A stretch of 8,970 bases of DNA from Verrucomicrobiota bacterium. GTDB taxonomy: Bacteria > Verrucomicrobiota > Verrucomicrobiia > Limisphaerales > JAEYXS01. The translations under genes were made by a program, and so were the position numbers. The notes beneath the pieces are model-generated. The model was given only the letters and a program-made list of their open reading frames with translations, did not search any database and was not told where the DNA came from. Where the stretch lies: assembly GCA_021156225.1 (NCBI GenBank), contig JAJNBN010000102.1, positions 1 through 8,970 of the forward strand, in the 5' to 3' direction. Shown in pieces: positions 1 through 6,658 of the stretch (position 1 is the first letter of the stretch; every line of letters starts with the position of its first letter).

Positions 1-560
1 AAAGCGTACTTAAACTGAAAGACCTCAGGGTTCTTACAGGGAAAGACCGTCATGGTATCGGGATTTGATATATGAGGACGTAAAATTCTCACAAGAGGCT
101 CATACTCAAAACCAGGATTAATAAAGATAGTGGAAAACGTACCAACTTTTCCTGTTAATGGCTTGCGAAAAAGTGAGTAATATATGCCTTTCACCAATTT
201 TTCAAAAAAAGCATCTTGTTCAGCAGGAGAAACTTTTAGCACGATCGTTTTTTCACCATTAGGCAGGGTGATGTGAAATGAATCTTTTGCCAATCCCTTC
301 GCAAATCCTTGACTTTCTTTTCTACGAAGCCCTTTTATGGTACGTTCTTCAAAATCTTTCATGGCAACTGGACTATCAGCACATGCCTGAAAGTAAAATC
401 GGAATTTTTCGTCTAGTTTTGACGTGTCCTTATTGTGCGCGTCGCAAGCAGGCACTGTAATTAGGTCGTTCCTTTTTCCAGGAGGAAACAATCCGCGTGG
501 AGGGACATGCTCTTTTGAAGAGGAGGGGCCTCCACACCAGTAGCAGACATCATTTTGCAT
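1..560 (-). CDS. HNH-type zinc protein (putative nuclease), 3' end cut by window edge
   Basis: The minus-strand frame is open from the ATG at 558-560 to the left edge (186 codons); the in-frame stop at 573-575 fixes the start region. The N-terminus carries a zinc-knuckle/HNH signature: CYWCGG (Cys6, Cys9), EHVPP (His18), LITVPAC (Cys39), then DAHN (His42, Asn43) and a TSKLDEKF stretch. The layout CxxC, EHxxP, LITVPxC, N, S-x-D-E resembles a widespread family of short proteins annotated as HNH endonucleases. The second zinc pair reads C-x2-H where C-x2-C is common. After residue 60 the protein is soluble, with no membrane segment and no domain I recognise. Base composition is much more AT-rich than the rest of the window (41 G/C in the 120 bases 121-240), suggesting recent acquisition. 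No Shine-Dalgarno is visible; a promoter-like pair lies just upstream. DNA cleavage and any role in defence are inference. Confidence 0.72.
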   Translation of the reverse strand, partial: MQNDVCYWCGGPSSSKEHVPPRGLFPPGKRNDLITVPACDAHNKDTSKLDEKFRFYFQACADSPVAMKDFEERTIKGLRRKESQGFAKGLAKDSFHITLPNGEKTIVLKVSPAEQDAFFEKLVKGIYYSLFRKPLTGKVGTFSTIFINPGFEYEPLVRILRPHISNPDTMTVFPCKNPEVFQFKYA

Positions 561-571
561 AAACTTATAGG

Positions 572-601
572 ATTATATCGTACTGCGTAATTTTTTGACA
601 A
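572..601 (-). promoter_or_regulatory. Candidate sigma70-type promoter for the HNH-like gene
   Basis: On the minus strand there is a TTGTCA element (596-601), an 18-base spacer and a perfect TATAAT (572-577). Transcription would begin near 565, giving a leader of only about five bases before the ATG at 560, which would fit the lack of a Shine-Dalgarno site. The region is AT-rich, so a chance match is possible. Confidence 0.4.
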
Positions 602-752
602 ATACATTTGATGGTTCTTATGTGTTGCAATCTGTAATCTTCTATAGATCAGTCTTCCGCTTCTTACCGGAGGCATTTCTCAGAGGAACATTCACAAAAA
701 ACAGCCGGGCAAATTACTCCACGCGGCGGCCTCTGAATCCTAATAATATCCC

Positions 753-842
753 TTAGCGGAGGAACGCCTCAAACAACCCGCCATCCACCGTGATGACCTG
801 GCCTGTCGTCTTGCTCAGGCGATTGGTCACCAATGCATGGAA
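753..842 (-). pseudogene. C-terminal remnant of a short-chain dehydrogenase/reductase gene
   Basis: Read on the minus strand, this stretch encodes about 30 residues ending in a TAA at 753-755. They include ALVTNRLSKTTGQVITVDGG followed by LFEAFLR. The pattern S-K-x-T-G-Q-x-I-x-V-D-G-G is the hallmark C-terminus of classical SDR enzymes, where the chain returns to the nucleotide-binding fold; tails ending EAFLR are familiar from sugar-metabolism SDRs, including SDR domains fused to aldolases. Upstream the frame hits a stop at 858-860, and none of the expected SDR body (YxxxK active site, TGxxxGIG cofactor site) is present; that space holds another gene on the opposite strand. The gene has therefore lost about 90% of its length. 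The similarity seems to end near 837-845. The fragment is too short to assign a substrate. Confidence 0.7.
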
Positions 843-870
843 TCCAAGTCCGCATTCCTACCTAACATCC

Positions 871-910
871 TTGCCAAAGTTTCTCGCCCGCAGCTTAATC
901 GGGAAAAGGA
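871..910 (+). promoter_or_regulatory. Candidate promoter and ribosome binding site of the DUF3859-like gene
   Basis: TTGCCA (871-876), a 17-base spacer and CTTAAT (894-899) form a moderate sigma70-like pair. An AAGGA at 906-910 lies nine bases before the ATG at 920 and is one of the few clear Shine-Dalgarno matches in the window, supporting that start. The -10 element matches consensus at only four of six positions. Confidence 0.35.
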
Positions 911-919
911 TCCAACCGC

Positions 920-1948
920 ATGAAACCGTTCCTCACATTCCTCTGTTTGCTGGCCACCGCAGTAGGCCTCGTCGCCGCTGAACCGGCCAGGCCCAAGCTC
1001 ACCGTGGCCGACGACGGTTATCCCGCTGGCCGCAAAACGCCCGAGGGTGTCGCCTGCGATCTGGCGCGGGCCTTCATCCAGCGCGATGCCGCCCTGTTCA
1101 CCAATACCTGTGTCAGGCTTTATGCCGGAGGCAATGGGCCCGTGGCGTATGCGGAGTTTCTCCAGACCACCGCGGCGAGCATTCAGCAGGAGGCCACGCG
1201 GAAGGAAGCGCGCGGACCCAAATCCATCGGCAAGGTGTTCGCGGCCCGGCATCTGAGCCGGAACGGCCCGGCTTCCTATGGCTACGCCGCCTTCAGTTTT
1301 CAGGAGATCATGTTCGTGGATGTCGGCGTCCTGCTCCATAATGGGAAAGCTGCCCTGAACCGGACGATGGTCATTCGGGACAAGGACGGACTGTGGTATG
1401 TGCATCCGGCCCCGCAGGTTTCACCGTTGCTCAGCGCTGGCCTTAATGACGAACCCGCGTCCCAGACGGATTTCTCGGCGGCCTATGAGGTCGTCTATCC
1501 CAACCTCGCCGTCACCGGTGCCGTGATTACCGAGGTGGGGATTTACACGGCACGCCCTGTCGAGACCCAGGCGGCTCCCGGGGTGGCAGGGGGTAACCGT
1601 GGAGTTCTGGACTCCTTCACGCTGGTGCAAACGACCACCAATATTCCCGCGCGCAAAGGCATCCGTTTCGGGTTCCGCTATACTATCCAAGGAACGCCCA
1701 CCAATGCATCCATCCTCCTCAAGACAGTAGGGGAGCATCCGCCCCTGAAAGACCCCCGGACCGGAAAGACGCAGACCCGCTACGAGTATGAGCACCAGTC
1801 GCGGATCGCCTCCTCCTACACTGCCTACTCCATGGATGAGGAATGGGAACTGGTTGCGGGATCGTGGAAGTTTTCGGTGTGGTCCGGCGATAAAAAGCTC
1901 TGTGAACAGGCTTTCCAAGTCGTGCCTGATACCAAGGCAAAAGAATAA
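920..1948 (+). CDS. Secreted protein with DUF3859-like C-terminal domain
   Basis: The 342-residue protein starts with a typical Sec signal peptide (residues 1-20, hydrophobic core LTFLCLLATAVGLVAA, likely cleaved before EPARP), so it should act in the periplasm or outside. Residues about 40-165 form a soluble domain beginning with a helix (TPEGVACDLARAFIQRDAAL) that recalls NTF2-like or DUF4878-type folds; this is a weak guess. Residues about 198-336 resemble DUF3859: ITEVGIYTA near the start, SFTLVQTTTNIPARKGIRFGF in the middle, and the ending DEEWELVAGSWKFSVW followed by KKLCEQAFQVV. That family is a beta-rich domain of unknown biochemical role. A good Shine-Dalgarno supports the start. The gene is the first of four same-direction genes spaced 80-100 bases apart, so co-transcription is possible but unproven. 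Confidence 0.72.
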   Translation: MKPFLTFLCLLATAVGLVAAEPARPKLTVADDGYPAGRKTPEGVACDLARAFIQRDAALFTNTCVRLYAGGNGPVAYAEFLQTTAASIQQEATRKEARGPKSIGKVFAARHLSRNGPASYGYAAFSFQEIMFVDVGVLLHNGKAALNRTMVIRDKDGLWYVHPAPQVSPLLSAGLNDEPASQTDFSAAYEVVYPNLAVTGAVITEVGIYTARPVETQAAPGVAGGNRGVLDSFTLVQTTTNIPARKGIRFGFRYTIQGTPTNASILLKTVGEHPPLKDPRTGKTQTRYEYEHQSRIASSYTAYSMDEEWELVAGSWKFSVWSGDKKLCEQAFQVVPDTKAKE

Positions 1949-1989
1949 GACGAAGCGAACGCCTCTACGAAACCTGAACCAAGGGTAGT

Positions 1990-2007
1990 CAACGCCCGGC
2001 TGCGTTG
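1990..2007 (+). terminator. Intergenic hairpin, possible terminator
   Basis: CAACGC (1990-1995) and GCGTTG (2002-2007) are perfect inverted copies around a six-base loop, 41 bases after the stop of the DUF3859-like gene. No T-run follows, so it is not a standard intrinsic terminator; it may be an mRNA-end structure or chance. Confidence 0.3.
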
Positions 2008-2045
2008 TCAGAAGCTTTCGGCGATCGGTAAGACTTCAGCGATTT

Positions 2046-2540
2046 ATGAACCTATTGACCAAAAACGCCTGCATCTACGCTGACATCAGCAAACGTTGGT
2101 GGCTGCGCCCCGGCGTGCTCAAGAATATCAAAGGCATAACCGAACCGTCAGCCGATTCCTGGCTCTTCCCTAAAAAACTCACCTTCAAAGTCGCCGGGAA
2201 AACTGTGGGACTCAACGCCCGCTACCAATCACAAGACGACACCTTTCGCGAGCACATCGAGGGATTCAAAGGCTGGGCCTCCCTGATCCATGAACGTGAT
2301 GGCGAGTTCGACCTGGATTTTATCCACCAGTATATGAACCAAGTTCGTCAATGCTACGGCGTGGTTGTGGATGAGGAGTTCGGAATAGGATCTGAGACCA
2401 TGAAAGCGCTTCTCCGGATCACCGATGAACTCGAAGGCATCCTCTTCATTCACAATTCTGTCATGAACGGTTCCGGCCAGGTCATGTTTGGCGACCTGAT
2501 GCATGTGATTGATGACGACGACAGCGCCTCAAAAACATGA
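2046..2540 (+). CDS. Soluble protein of unknown function, 164 residues
   Basis: I do not recognise this protein with confidence. It has no signal peptide or membrane segment and should be cytosolic. It starts MNLLTKNACIYADISKRWWL, has a central EHIEGFKGWASLIHE helix, then a VRQCYGVVVDEEFG segment, and near the end DELEGILFIHNSVMNGSGQVMFGD. The order of a charged helix, a 'VVDEEFG' strand and an 'LxGILFxxN' strand followed by 'G-V-M-F-GD' recalls small bacterial proteins of unknown function sometimes found among toxin-immunity gene clusters, but this is only a resemblance. No toxin gene is adjacent. The C-terminus is acidic (DDDDSASKT). No strong Shine-Dalgarno precedes the ATG, but it is the first start in a frame that stays open for the full length. 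Confidence 0.6.
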   Translation: MNLLTKNACIYADISKRWWLRPGVLKNIKGITEPSADSWLFPKKLTFKVAGKTVGLNARYQSQDDTFREHIEGFKGWASLIHERDGEFDLDFIHQYMNQVRQCYGVVVDEEFGIGSETMKALLRITDELEGILFIHNSVMNGSGQVMFGDLMHVIDDDDSASKT

Positions 2541-2631
2541 CTGCGGAGCCAAAAGTTCTCCTCATCCCCAATAATGGCAGGCCGAGCTTCGACCCCCCGG
2601 AGCACCACCCCTTAAATCCCGTCCAACTCCC

Positions 2632-3387
2632 ATGAAACCCAGCCTGCTCCTGTTGCTCCTCGCGGCGAACCTGCTCGCCACCAGCGTCCTCGCGCAGGCC
2701 CCGAAGCACACCTTCGCCATCACCACCGGCGGGACCAACGTCCTCACGGATGCTGACCTCATCGAGTATCGCTTCGCCGATCACACCCTGAAGATTAGCG
2801 GCGAGGCCATGGCCCGGTTGCCCTGGCAGAAGGTGCCAATTGCCGGCGTGCCCTTTCACCTCGTCGTGGATGGTGAGCGTGTCTATTCTGGCCGGTTCAT
2901 CTCCCCCCTTTCTTCGATGACTTACAAGGAACCCACCATTCTCCTGACCGGCGAAACGAACGGCTCCACCGGCACGCTCATCATCAGCGGCCCGGTCCAT
3001 CATGAACCGAGATTCCAGCCCGGCACCGATCCGCGCATCGACGCCCGCATCACCCGCGCCCTTGGAGCCCTCGGCAAGCTGAACGCCGGTTTCCCCGGTG
3101 GCATGGATAACGATGAAGCCTTCGCCCGCCGCACCGCCGATGTCCTCGCCGAATGCCAGCAGATCAAGCCCGGCGCCACCCGCGCGCAATTGCTGAAAAT
3201 ATTCACCGAAGAAGGCGGCATTTCGAATGCGCGTCACCGCACCTACGTCCACCGCTCCAACCCCTACCTCAAGGTGGACGTCGAATTCACCCTCACCGAT
3301 CCCAAACAAAGTTTCGTTGAAGAAAAACCGACCGACATCGTCAGTAAAATCTCCAAACCGTATCCAGCCTTCAGCGTGATTGATTGA
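2632..3387 (+). CDS. Secreted two-part protein of unknown function
   Basis: The 251-residue protein begins with a strong signal peptide (MKPSLLLLLLAANLLATSVLAQA, cleavage near residue 22), so it is exported. The first part (about 27-120) is beta-rich and contains a VPFHLVVDGERVYSGRFISPLSS segment split by my reading into a strand pair; similar 'F-V-V-x-V-D-G-x-x-I-Y-x-G-x-F' stretches occur in uncharacterised secreted proteins. The second part (about 160-250) holds IKPGATRAQLLKIFTEEGG, then RTYVHRSNPYLKVDVEF and a final ISKPY. The 'G-x-T-R-x-x-L-x-x-x-F' helix recalls the SmpA/BamE-like fold, and near-identical wording occurs in uncharacterised proteins of Verrucomicrobiota and Acidobacteriota; both are family impressions, not proof. 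No Shine-Dalgarno precedes the ATG; the start is chosen because it places the signal peptide exactly at the N-terminus. Confidence 0.68.
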   Translation: MKPSLLLLLLAANLLATSVLAQAPKHTFAITTGGTNVLTDADLIEYRFADHTLKISGEAMARLPWQKVPIAGVPFHLVVDGERVYSGRFISPLSSMTYKEPTILLTGETNGSTGTLIISGPVHHEPRFQPGTDPRIDARITRALGALGKLNAGFPGGMDNDEAFARRTADVLAECQQIKPGATRAQLLKIFTEEGGISNARHRTYVHRSNPYLKVDVEFTLTDPKQSFVEEKPTDIVSKISKPYPAFSVID

Positions 3388-3469
3388 TTGGTGGTGTTTG
3401 CTGCCCGGTAAATTTGCGTTTGCAGAATAAGAACCGGTGAATGAAGCTAAACTCACCAGCCTGCCAACC

Positions 3470-3880
3470 ATGAAAACCTCCACGCCTGCTCTCACTCCCC
3501 CGCTGGTGGACGAGCCCGTGCCGCTCTCTTGGAAACGCGCCACCGCCTACGCCACCCTCGTCATCTACAGCCCGTTCGTGATCATGGCGTTCTGCACCTT
3601 GCTGTTTGTGGATTGTTACCATTGCAAGCAGACCGCCTTCATCCTGCTGCCCTGCGGTCCCGGCCTGTTCCCCTTGGAATTCCTCCGCAGCCTGCTCAGT
3701 TTTCAAAGCCCCGGTGACCTCTACTGGTTCGCCACCGCGTTCCTCTTCACGCTCGGAGAGATTTTCCTCCTCGCCAGTCTCCTGCGACGCGGCGGCTGGT
3801 TCTTGCGGGCAGGCATGGCCACCGCCTTCATCATCTTCTCCATTATCGCCTACTGCACCCTCTCTATGATCCGCGCCTGA
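3470..3880 (+). CDS. Small multi-pass membrane protein of unknown function
   Basis: The 136-residue protein has a Pro-rich polar N-terminus (MKTSTPALTPPLVDEPVP) and then hydrophobic segments at about 26-48, 55-68 (shorter, possibly re-entrant), 84-104 and 111-133, giving three or four membrane passes. A CYHCKQ pair (Cys49, Cys52) follows the first segment and a further Cys62 lies in the second; a C-x2-C in a short loop could bind metal or form a disulfide, but no family is recognised. An in-frame GTG at 3437 would add 11 residues; the ATG at 3470 is preferred because ATG is the more usual start and neither site has a convincing Shine-Dalgarno. The gene ends nine bases from the end of the convergent sulfatase gene, leaving no room for separate terminators. 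Confidence 0.6.
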   Translation: MKTSTPALTPPLVDEPVPLSWKRATAYATLVIYSPFVIMAFCTLLFVDCYHCKQTAFILLPCGPGLFPLEFLRSLLSFQSPGDLYWFATAFLFTLGEIFLLASLLRRGGWFLRAGMATAFIIFSIIAYCTLSMIRA

Positions 3881-3889
3881 TTCCTCCAT

Positions 3890-5383
3890 TTATTCCGGTA
3901 TCGCCGCATCCTTCTTGTACGTCTTCCCTTCCCACACAAAATCCCCCGTCGCCTTGTCATAAGTCAGCACGCGGTTCGCGCTGCCTTTGGCTGGCGGCAG
4001 ATCGATCTTCGGCAGCCATTTCTTATGCTCGGCGATGACCTGCGCGTACTTCTTGTCACCCGCCAGATTCGTCCACTCATTCGGATCAGCCTTCATGTCG
4101 TAAAGCTCCTCCGAACCATCCGCATAATGGATGTAGCGATACTGCTCCGAGCGAATGCCGTGATTGCCCTGATTATGCGATGTGATTGCCGGACGCTCCC
4201 GCTTCGTGGCCGGATTCTTCAACTGCGGCACCAGGCTGATCCCTTCCAGATCCGTGCGCGCCGGCAAACCACATAACTCCACCAGCGTCGGATACATATC
4301 CAGCAACTCCGCCGGTTGCAGGCAGCGACTATTCTTCGTCACGCCCGGTCCCGCGAAGATCAGCGGCACCCGCGCTGACCGTTCCCACAAAGTGTTCTTC
4401 CCCGTGATGCCCTTCTCGCCCAGGTGCCAGCCATGATCGCCCCAGAGCACCACGATCGTGTTCTCCGCCTGTCCGCTGGCTTCGAGGGCATCCAGAATCC
4501 GCCCCACCTGCGCATCCGTGAAACTTACGGACGCGAGATACGAGCGGGACAGATTGCGCCACTGATTATTTTCCTGCACCCACTTCAAGCGCGGCTCCGG
4601 CAGCTCCCAATGCAGATACCACGAGAAGCGCGGCACATCCTCGCGGTCATTCGCCTTATACGGCGGCAGCAACGAATCGTCATCCGGATACAGGTCATAC
4701 CATTTCTGCGTCACGAAGCACGGCACATGCGGCAGAAAGAATCCGGCCGAAAGAAAAAACGGCTCATCCTTCGGCATCTTTTTGAGCTGTTCGATGGCCC
4801 AGCTCGCCACCTGATAATCACCCTTGTCCTCGTCCTTGTGCGGGAACACGCCCCAATCCATCAACGGATGATTCCCCATCGGAGTTTCCGGGATGAGCTT
4901 CTTCTCCGGCTTCGCGCCCACACCACCCGCCGCACCCCACACATCAAACTCTTTCGCCTTCAACTGTGCCCCGCCCACCCCACCATGATAGATTTTCCCC
5001 ACCGTATACGTCTTATATCCATTCGCTTTGAAATGCTGCGGCAATGTCACGCGATCCTGGAACTCCGGCAAACTGCGGAACCACGGTGCCAGTCCGTAAA
5101 CACCCGTCGTCGTCGGACGCAACCCCGTCATCAAGCTCGTACGGGAGGGATTGCACAACGGCGCCTGGCAATGCGCGTTCAGAAAAACGGTGCCCTGCTT
5201 GGCCAGCCGGTCGATATTCGGCGTCTTCGCCAGCGGATGCCCGCCCAGCGTGCCGATCCAGTCATTCTGATCATCAATCGCGATGAAAATGACATTCGGC
5301 TTCTTCGCCGTAGCCGCCTGTGTCTGACGAACAAATCCCACCAGACACAAACAACCAAGGAACAAGGCAATCGCACGTTTCAT
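3890..5383 (-). CDS. Secreted Cys-type sulfatase (iduronate-2-sulfatase-like)
   Basis: This type I sulfatase hydrolyses sulfate esters, probably on a sugar polymer, outside the cytoplasm. Counting from the ATG at 5381-5383 (497 residues), a signal peptide MKRAIALFLGCLCLVGF runs to about residue 25. The metal-binding Asp pair IDD is at 37-38. The formylglycine motif CNPSR begins at Cys77 and fits the C-x-P-S-R rule, so a formylglycine-generating enzyme must act on it. GKIYHG (Lys130, His133), LPHVP (His219), GDHGWHLGEKG (Asp316, His317) and GKNTLWE (Lys329) supply the remaining expected active-site residues; none is missing. Length and the order of motifs fit the iduronate-2-sulfatase-like group common in PVC bacteria; the true substrate cannot be read from sequence. 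Alternative starts are an ATG at 5399-5401, with a GAGG close upstream, and a TTG at 5425. The ATG at 5383 is chosen because it gives a compact signal peptide and a GGTGG eight bases upstream. No glycoside hydrolase or SusC/D-like partner is in the window. Confidence 0.93.
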   Translation of the reverse strand: MKRAIALFLGCLCLVGFVRQTQAATAKKPNVIFIAIDDQNDWIGTLGGHPLAKTPNIDRLAKQGTVFLNAHCQAPLCNPSRTSLMTGLRPTTTGVYGLAPWFRSLPEFQDRVTLPQHFKANGYKTYTVGKIYHGGVGGAQLKAKEFDVWGAAGGVGAKPEKKLIPETPMGNHPLMDWGVFPHKDEDKGDYQVASWAIEQLKKMPKDEPFFLSAGFFLPHVPCFVTQKWYDLYPDDDSLLPPYKANDREDVPRFSWYLHWELPEPRLKWVQENNQWRNLSRSYLASVSFTDAQVGRILDALEASGQAENTIVVLWGDHGWHLGEKGITGKNTLWERSARVPLIFAGPGVTKNSRCLQPAELLDMYPTLVELCGLPARTDLEGISLVPQLKNPATKRERPAITSHNQGNHGIRSEQYRYIHYADGSEELYDMKADPNEWTNLAGDKKYAQVIAEHKKWLPKIDLPPAKGSANRVLTYDKATGDFVWEGKTYKKDAAIPE

Positions 5384-5443
5384 AGGAATGACCACCAGCA
5401 TATTCCTCTTCAAGACGCCCGGCAAAGCCTATGTGTTACAGAT

Positions 5444-5461
5444 GTTTGCTTTCATGCAAAC
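5444..5461. repeat. Perfect inverted repeat between the sulfatase gene and dprA
   Basis: GTTTGC (5444-5449) and GCAAAC (5456-5461) flank six bases, in the 123-base gap between two divergent genes. It could be an operator or a leader hairpin. A six-base stem can arise by chance. Confidence 0.3.
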
Positions 5462-5506
5462 TCCCGCTTGCCCCCTCCACTCCTTCTCCTTTAGTTTCCG
5501 CCCATC

Positions 5507-6616
5507 ATGAATGCCTCGGAGGCGTTTATCGCGCTCAACATGATTGAAGGTGTCGGCCCGGTGCGGGTGCGGCAGTTGCTCGATTATTTCGGTGACGCCC
5601 CCGCCATCCTCGCCGCGAATAAAGATCAGTTGCAACGCGTGAACGGCATTGGCCCTGAAGTCGCCGCCAGCATTTCCTCGTGGGAAAGCACCGTGGATCT
5701 CAGCGGTGAACTCCGTCGCATCACCGAATACGGCTGCCACGTCGTGACCAAGGAAGACGCCGTCTATCCTGCCCATCTGCGCGAGATCTACGATCCGCCG
5801 ATTGTTCTCTACGTGAAAGGCACCTTGCTGGAAAAGGACCGTCATTCCGTGGCCCTCGTCGGCTCCCGCATGACCACGAATTACGGCACGGAGACCGCGC
5901 GTAAGTTCGGTTACCAGCTCGCCTACGTGGGTGTCACCGTGGTGAGCGGTGGCGCGCGCGGCATCGATACCAGCGCGCATCAGGGCGCCTTGAACGCCAA
6001 AGGCCGCACCATCGCCGTGCTCGGCACGGGTATCAATATCGTGTTCCCCACCGAGAACGCGCAATTGTTCCAGCGCATCTCCGAGAGCGGCGCCGTCATC
6101 ACGCAGTTCCCTTTCAATCGTCCGGCGGACAAGCAGACCTTCCCCATCCGCAATCGCATCGTCGCGGGCATGACCTTGGGCACCGTCGTCGTGGAGGCGA
6201 ATCTCTCCAGCGGCGCGCTCATCACCGCTCGCATGGCCGTGGATGCCGGTCGTCAGGTCTTCGCCGTGCCGGGCCGCATCGACTCCCCGCGCAGCAAAGG
6301 CTGCCACGATCTCATCAAGAAAGGCGCGAAGCTTTGCGAAAGCGCCGAGGATGTCCTGAGTGAGTTCGAATATCTCTTCCCCACCACGAACAAACCGCCT
6401 TCTCTGGCCGAAGGCGGCGAACTCCCCGCGCTCGAACTCTCCGCCAACGAAGCCAAGGTCCTCGACACCTTCCTCAAGGGCGGCGAAACCAGCATGGACG
6501 AGATCATCCGTAACAGCGGCCTGCCCGCCTCCGCCGTCGGCGCAACCCTCTTTGGTCTGGAGATGAAGAAGATTGTGAAACGATTGCCGGGGAATCTGTT
6601 TACTCGAAATCGGTAG
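5507..6616 (+). CDS. dprA: DNA-processing protein DprA (Smf)
   Basis: DprA binds incoming single-stranded DNA in natural transformation and loads RecA onto it in the cytoplasm. All three expected parts are present in 369 residues. Residues about 5-58 are a helix-hairpin-helix region (IEGVGPVRVRQLL and VNGIGPEVAASI). Residues about 75-285 are the Rossmann-like core, with YPAHLREIYDPP leading in, then VALVGSR (115-121), VVSGGARGIDTSAHQGAL (145-162), FPIRNRIVAG (212-221), VVVEANLSSGALITA (227-241) and FAVPG (252-256). Residues about 310-365 form the C-terminal winged-helix domain, ending KKIVKRLPGNLFTR. The core loop reads SGGARGID where SGLARGID or SGMARGID is usual, a mild variant. No Shine-Dalgarno is visible before the ATG. 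The gene is divergent from the sulfatase gene and converges on the copper lipoprotein gene, so it appears to be transcribed alone. Its presence is compatible with natural competence but does not prove it, since many non-competent bacteria keep dprA. Confidence 0.96.
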   Translation: MNASEAFIALNMIEGVGPVRVRQLLDYFGDAPAILAANKDQLQRVNGIGPEVAASISSWESTVDLSGELRRITEYGCHVVTKEDAVYPAHLREIYDPPIVLYVKGTLLEKDRHSVALVGSRMTTNYGTETARKFGYQLAYVGVTVVSGGARGIDTSAHQGALNAKGRTIAVLGTGINIVFPTENAQLFQRISESGAVITQFPFNRPADKQTFPIRNRIVAGMTLGTVVVEANLSSGALITARMAVDAGRQVFAVPGRIDSPRSKGCHDLIKKGAKLCESAEDVLSEFEYLFPTTNKPPSLAEGGELPALELSANEAKVLDTFLKGGETSMDEIIRNSGLPASAVGATLFGLEMKKIVKRLPGNLFTRNR

Positions 6617-6658
6617 TCTGGCGGAAAGATCCAGCCCTAATCACCAGCCGCCCATTCT

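Larger units (their letters stand above)
561..919. other. Intergenic stretch holding the gene remnant and a composition boundary
   Basis: No intact gene is supported here. The left part (to about 680) is AT-rich like the HNH-like gene and holds its candidate promoter. From about 700 the composition approaches that of the rest of the window, and 753-842 is the SDR remnant. Bases 843-919 hold the likely promoter and ribosome binding site of the next plus-strand gene. I saw no terminal repeats, target duplication or transposase that would explain the junction. Confidence 0.6.

Noticed and set aside
278..676. Two short frames, 278-460 (+) and 461-676 (-), in the AT-rich edge
   Set aside because: Both overlap the longer minus-strand frame with the HNH signature in other frames and encode no recognisable pattern; the second would also read through the promoter and start of that gene.
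3436..3457. GGTGA/TCACC inverted repeat before the small membrane protein gene
   Set aside because: Five-base arms with a 12-base loop are expected by chance.
2482..3889. Minus-strand frames of 353 and 172 codons opposite the secreted protein and membrane protein genes
   Set aside because: The plus strand carries a well-formed signal peptide and membrane segments; the minus products are low-complexity Gly/Glu-rich and typical of shadows.
4424..5494. Long plus-strand frame (356 codons) opposite the sulfatase gene
   Set aside because: Its product is dominated by Arg, His and Ile with no domain, as expected for the antisense of a GC-rich gene; the minus-strand sulfatase has every catalytic motif.
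5429..6307. Long minus-strand frame opposite dprA
   Set aside because: Antisense shadow, rich in Gly, Ala, His and Asp with no domain; dprA on the plus strand is unambiguous.
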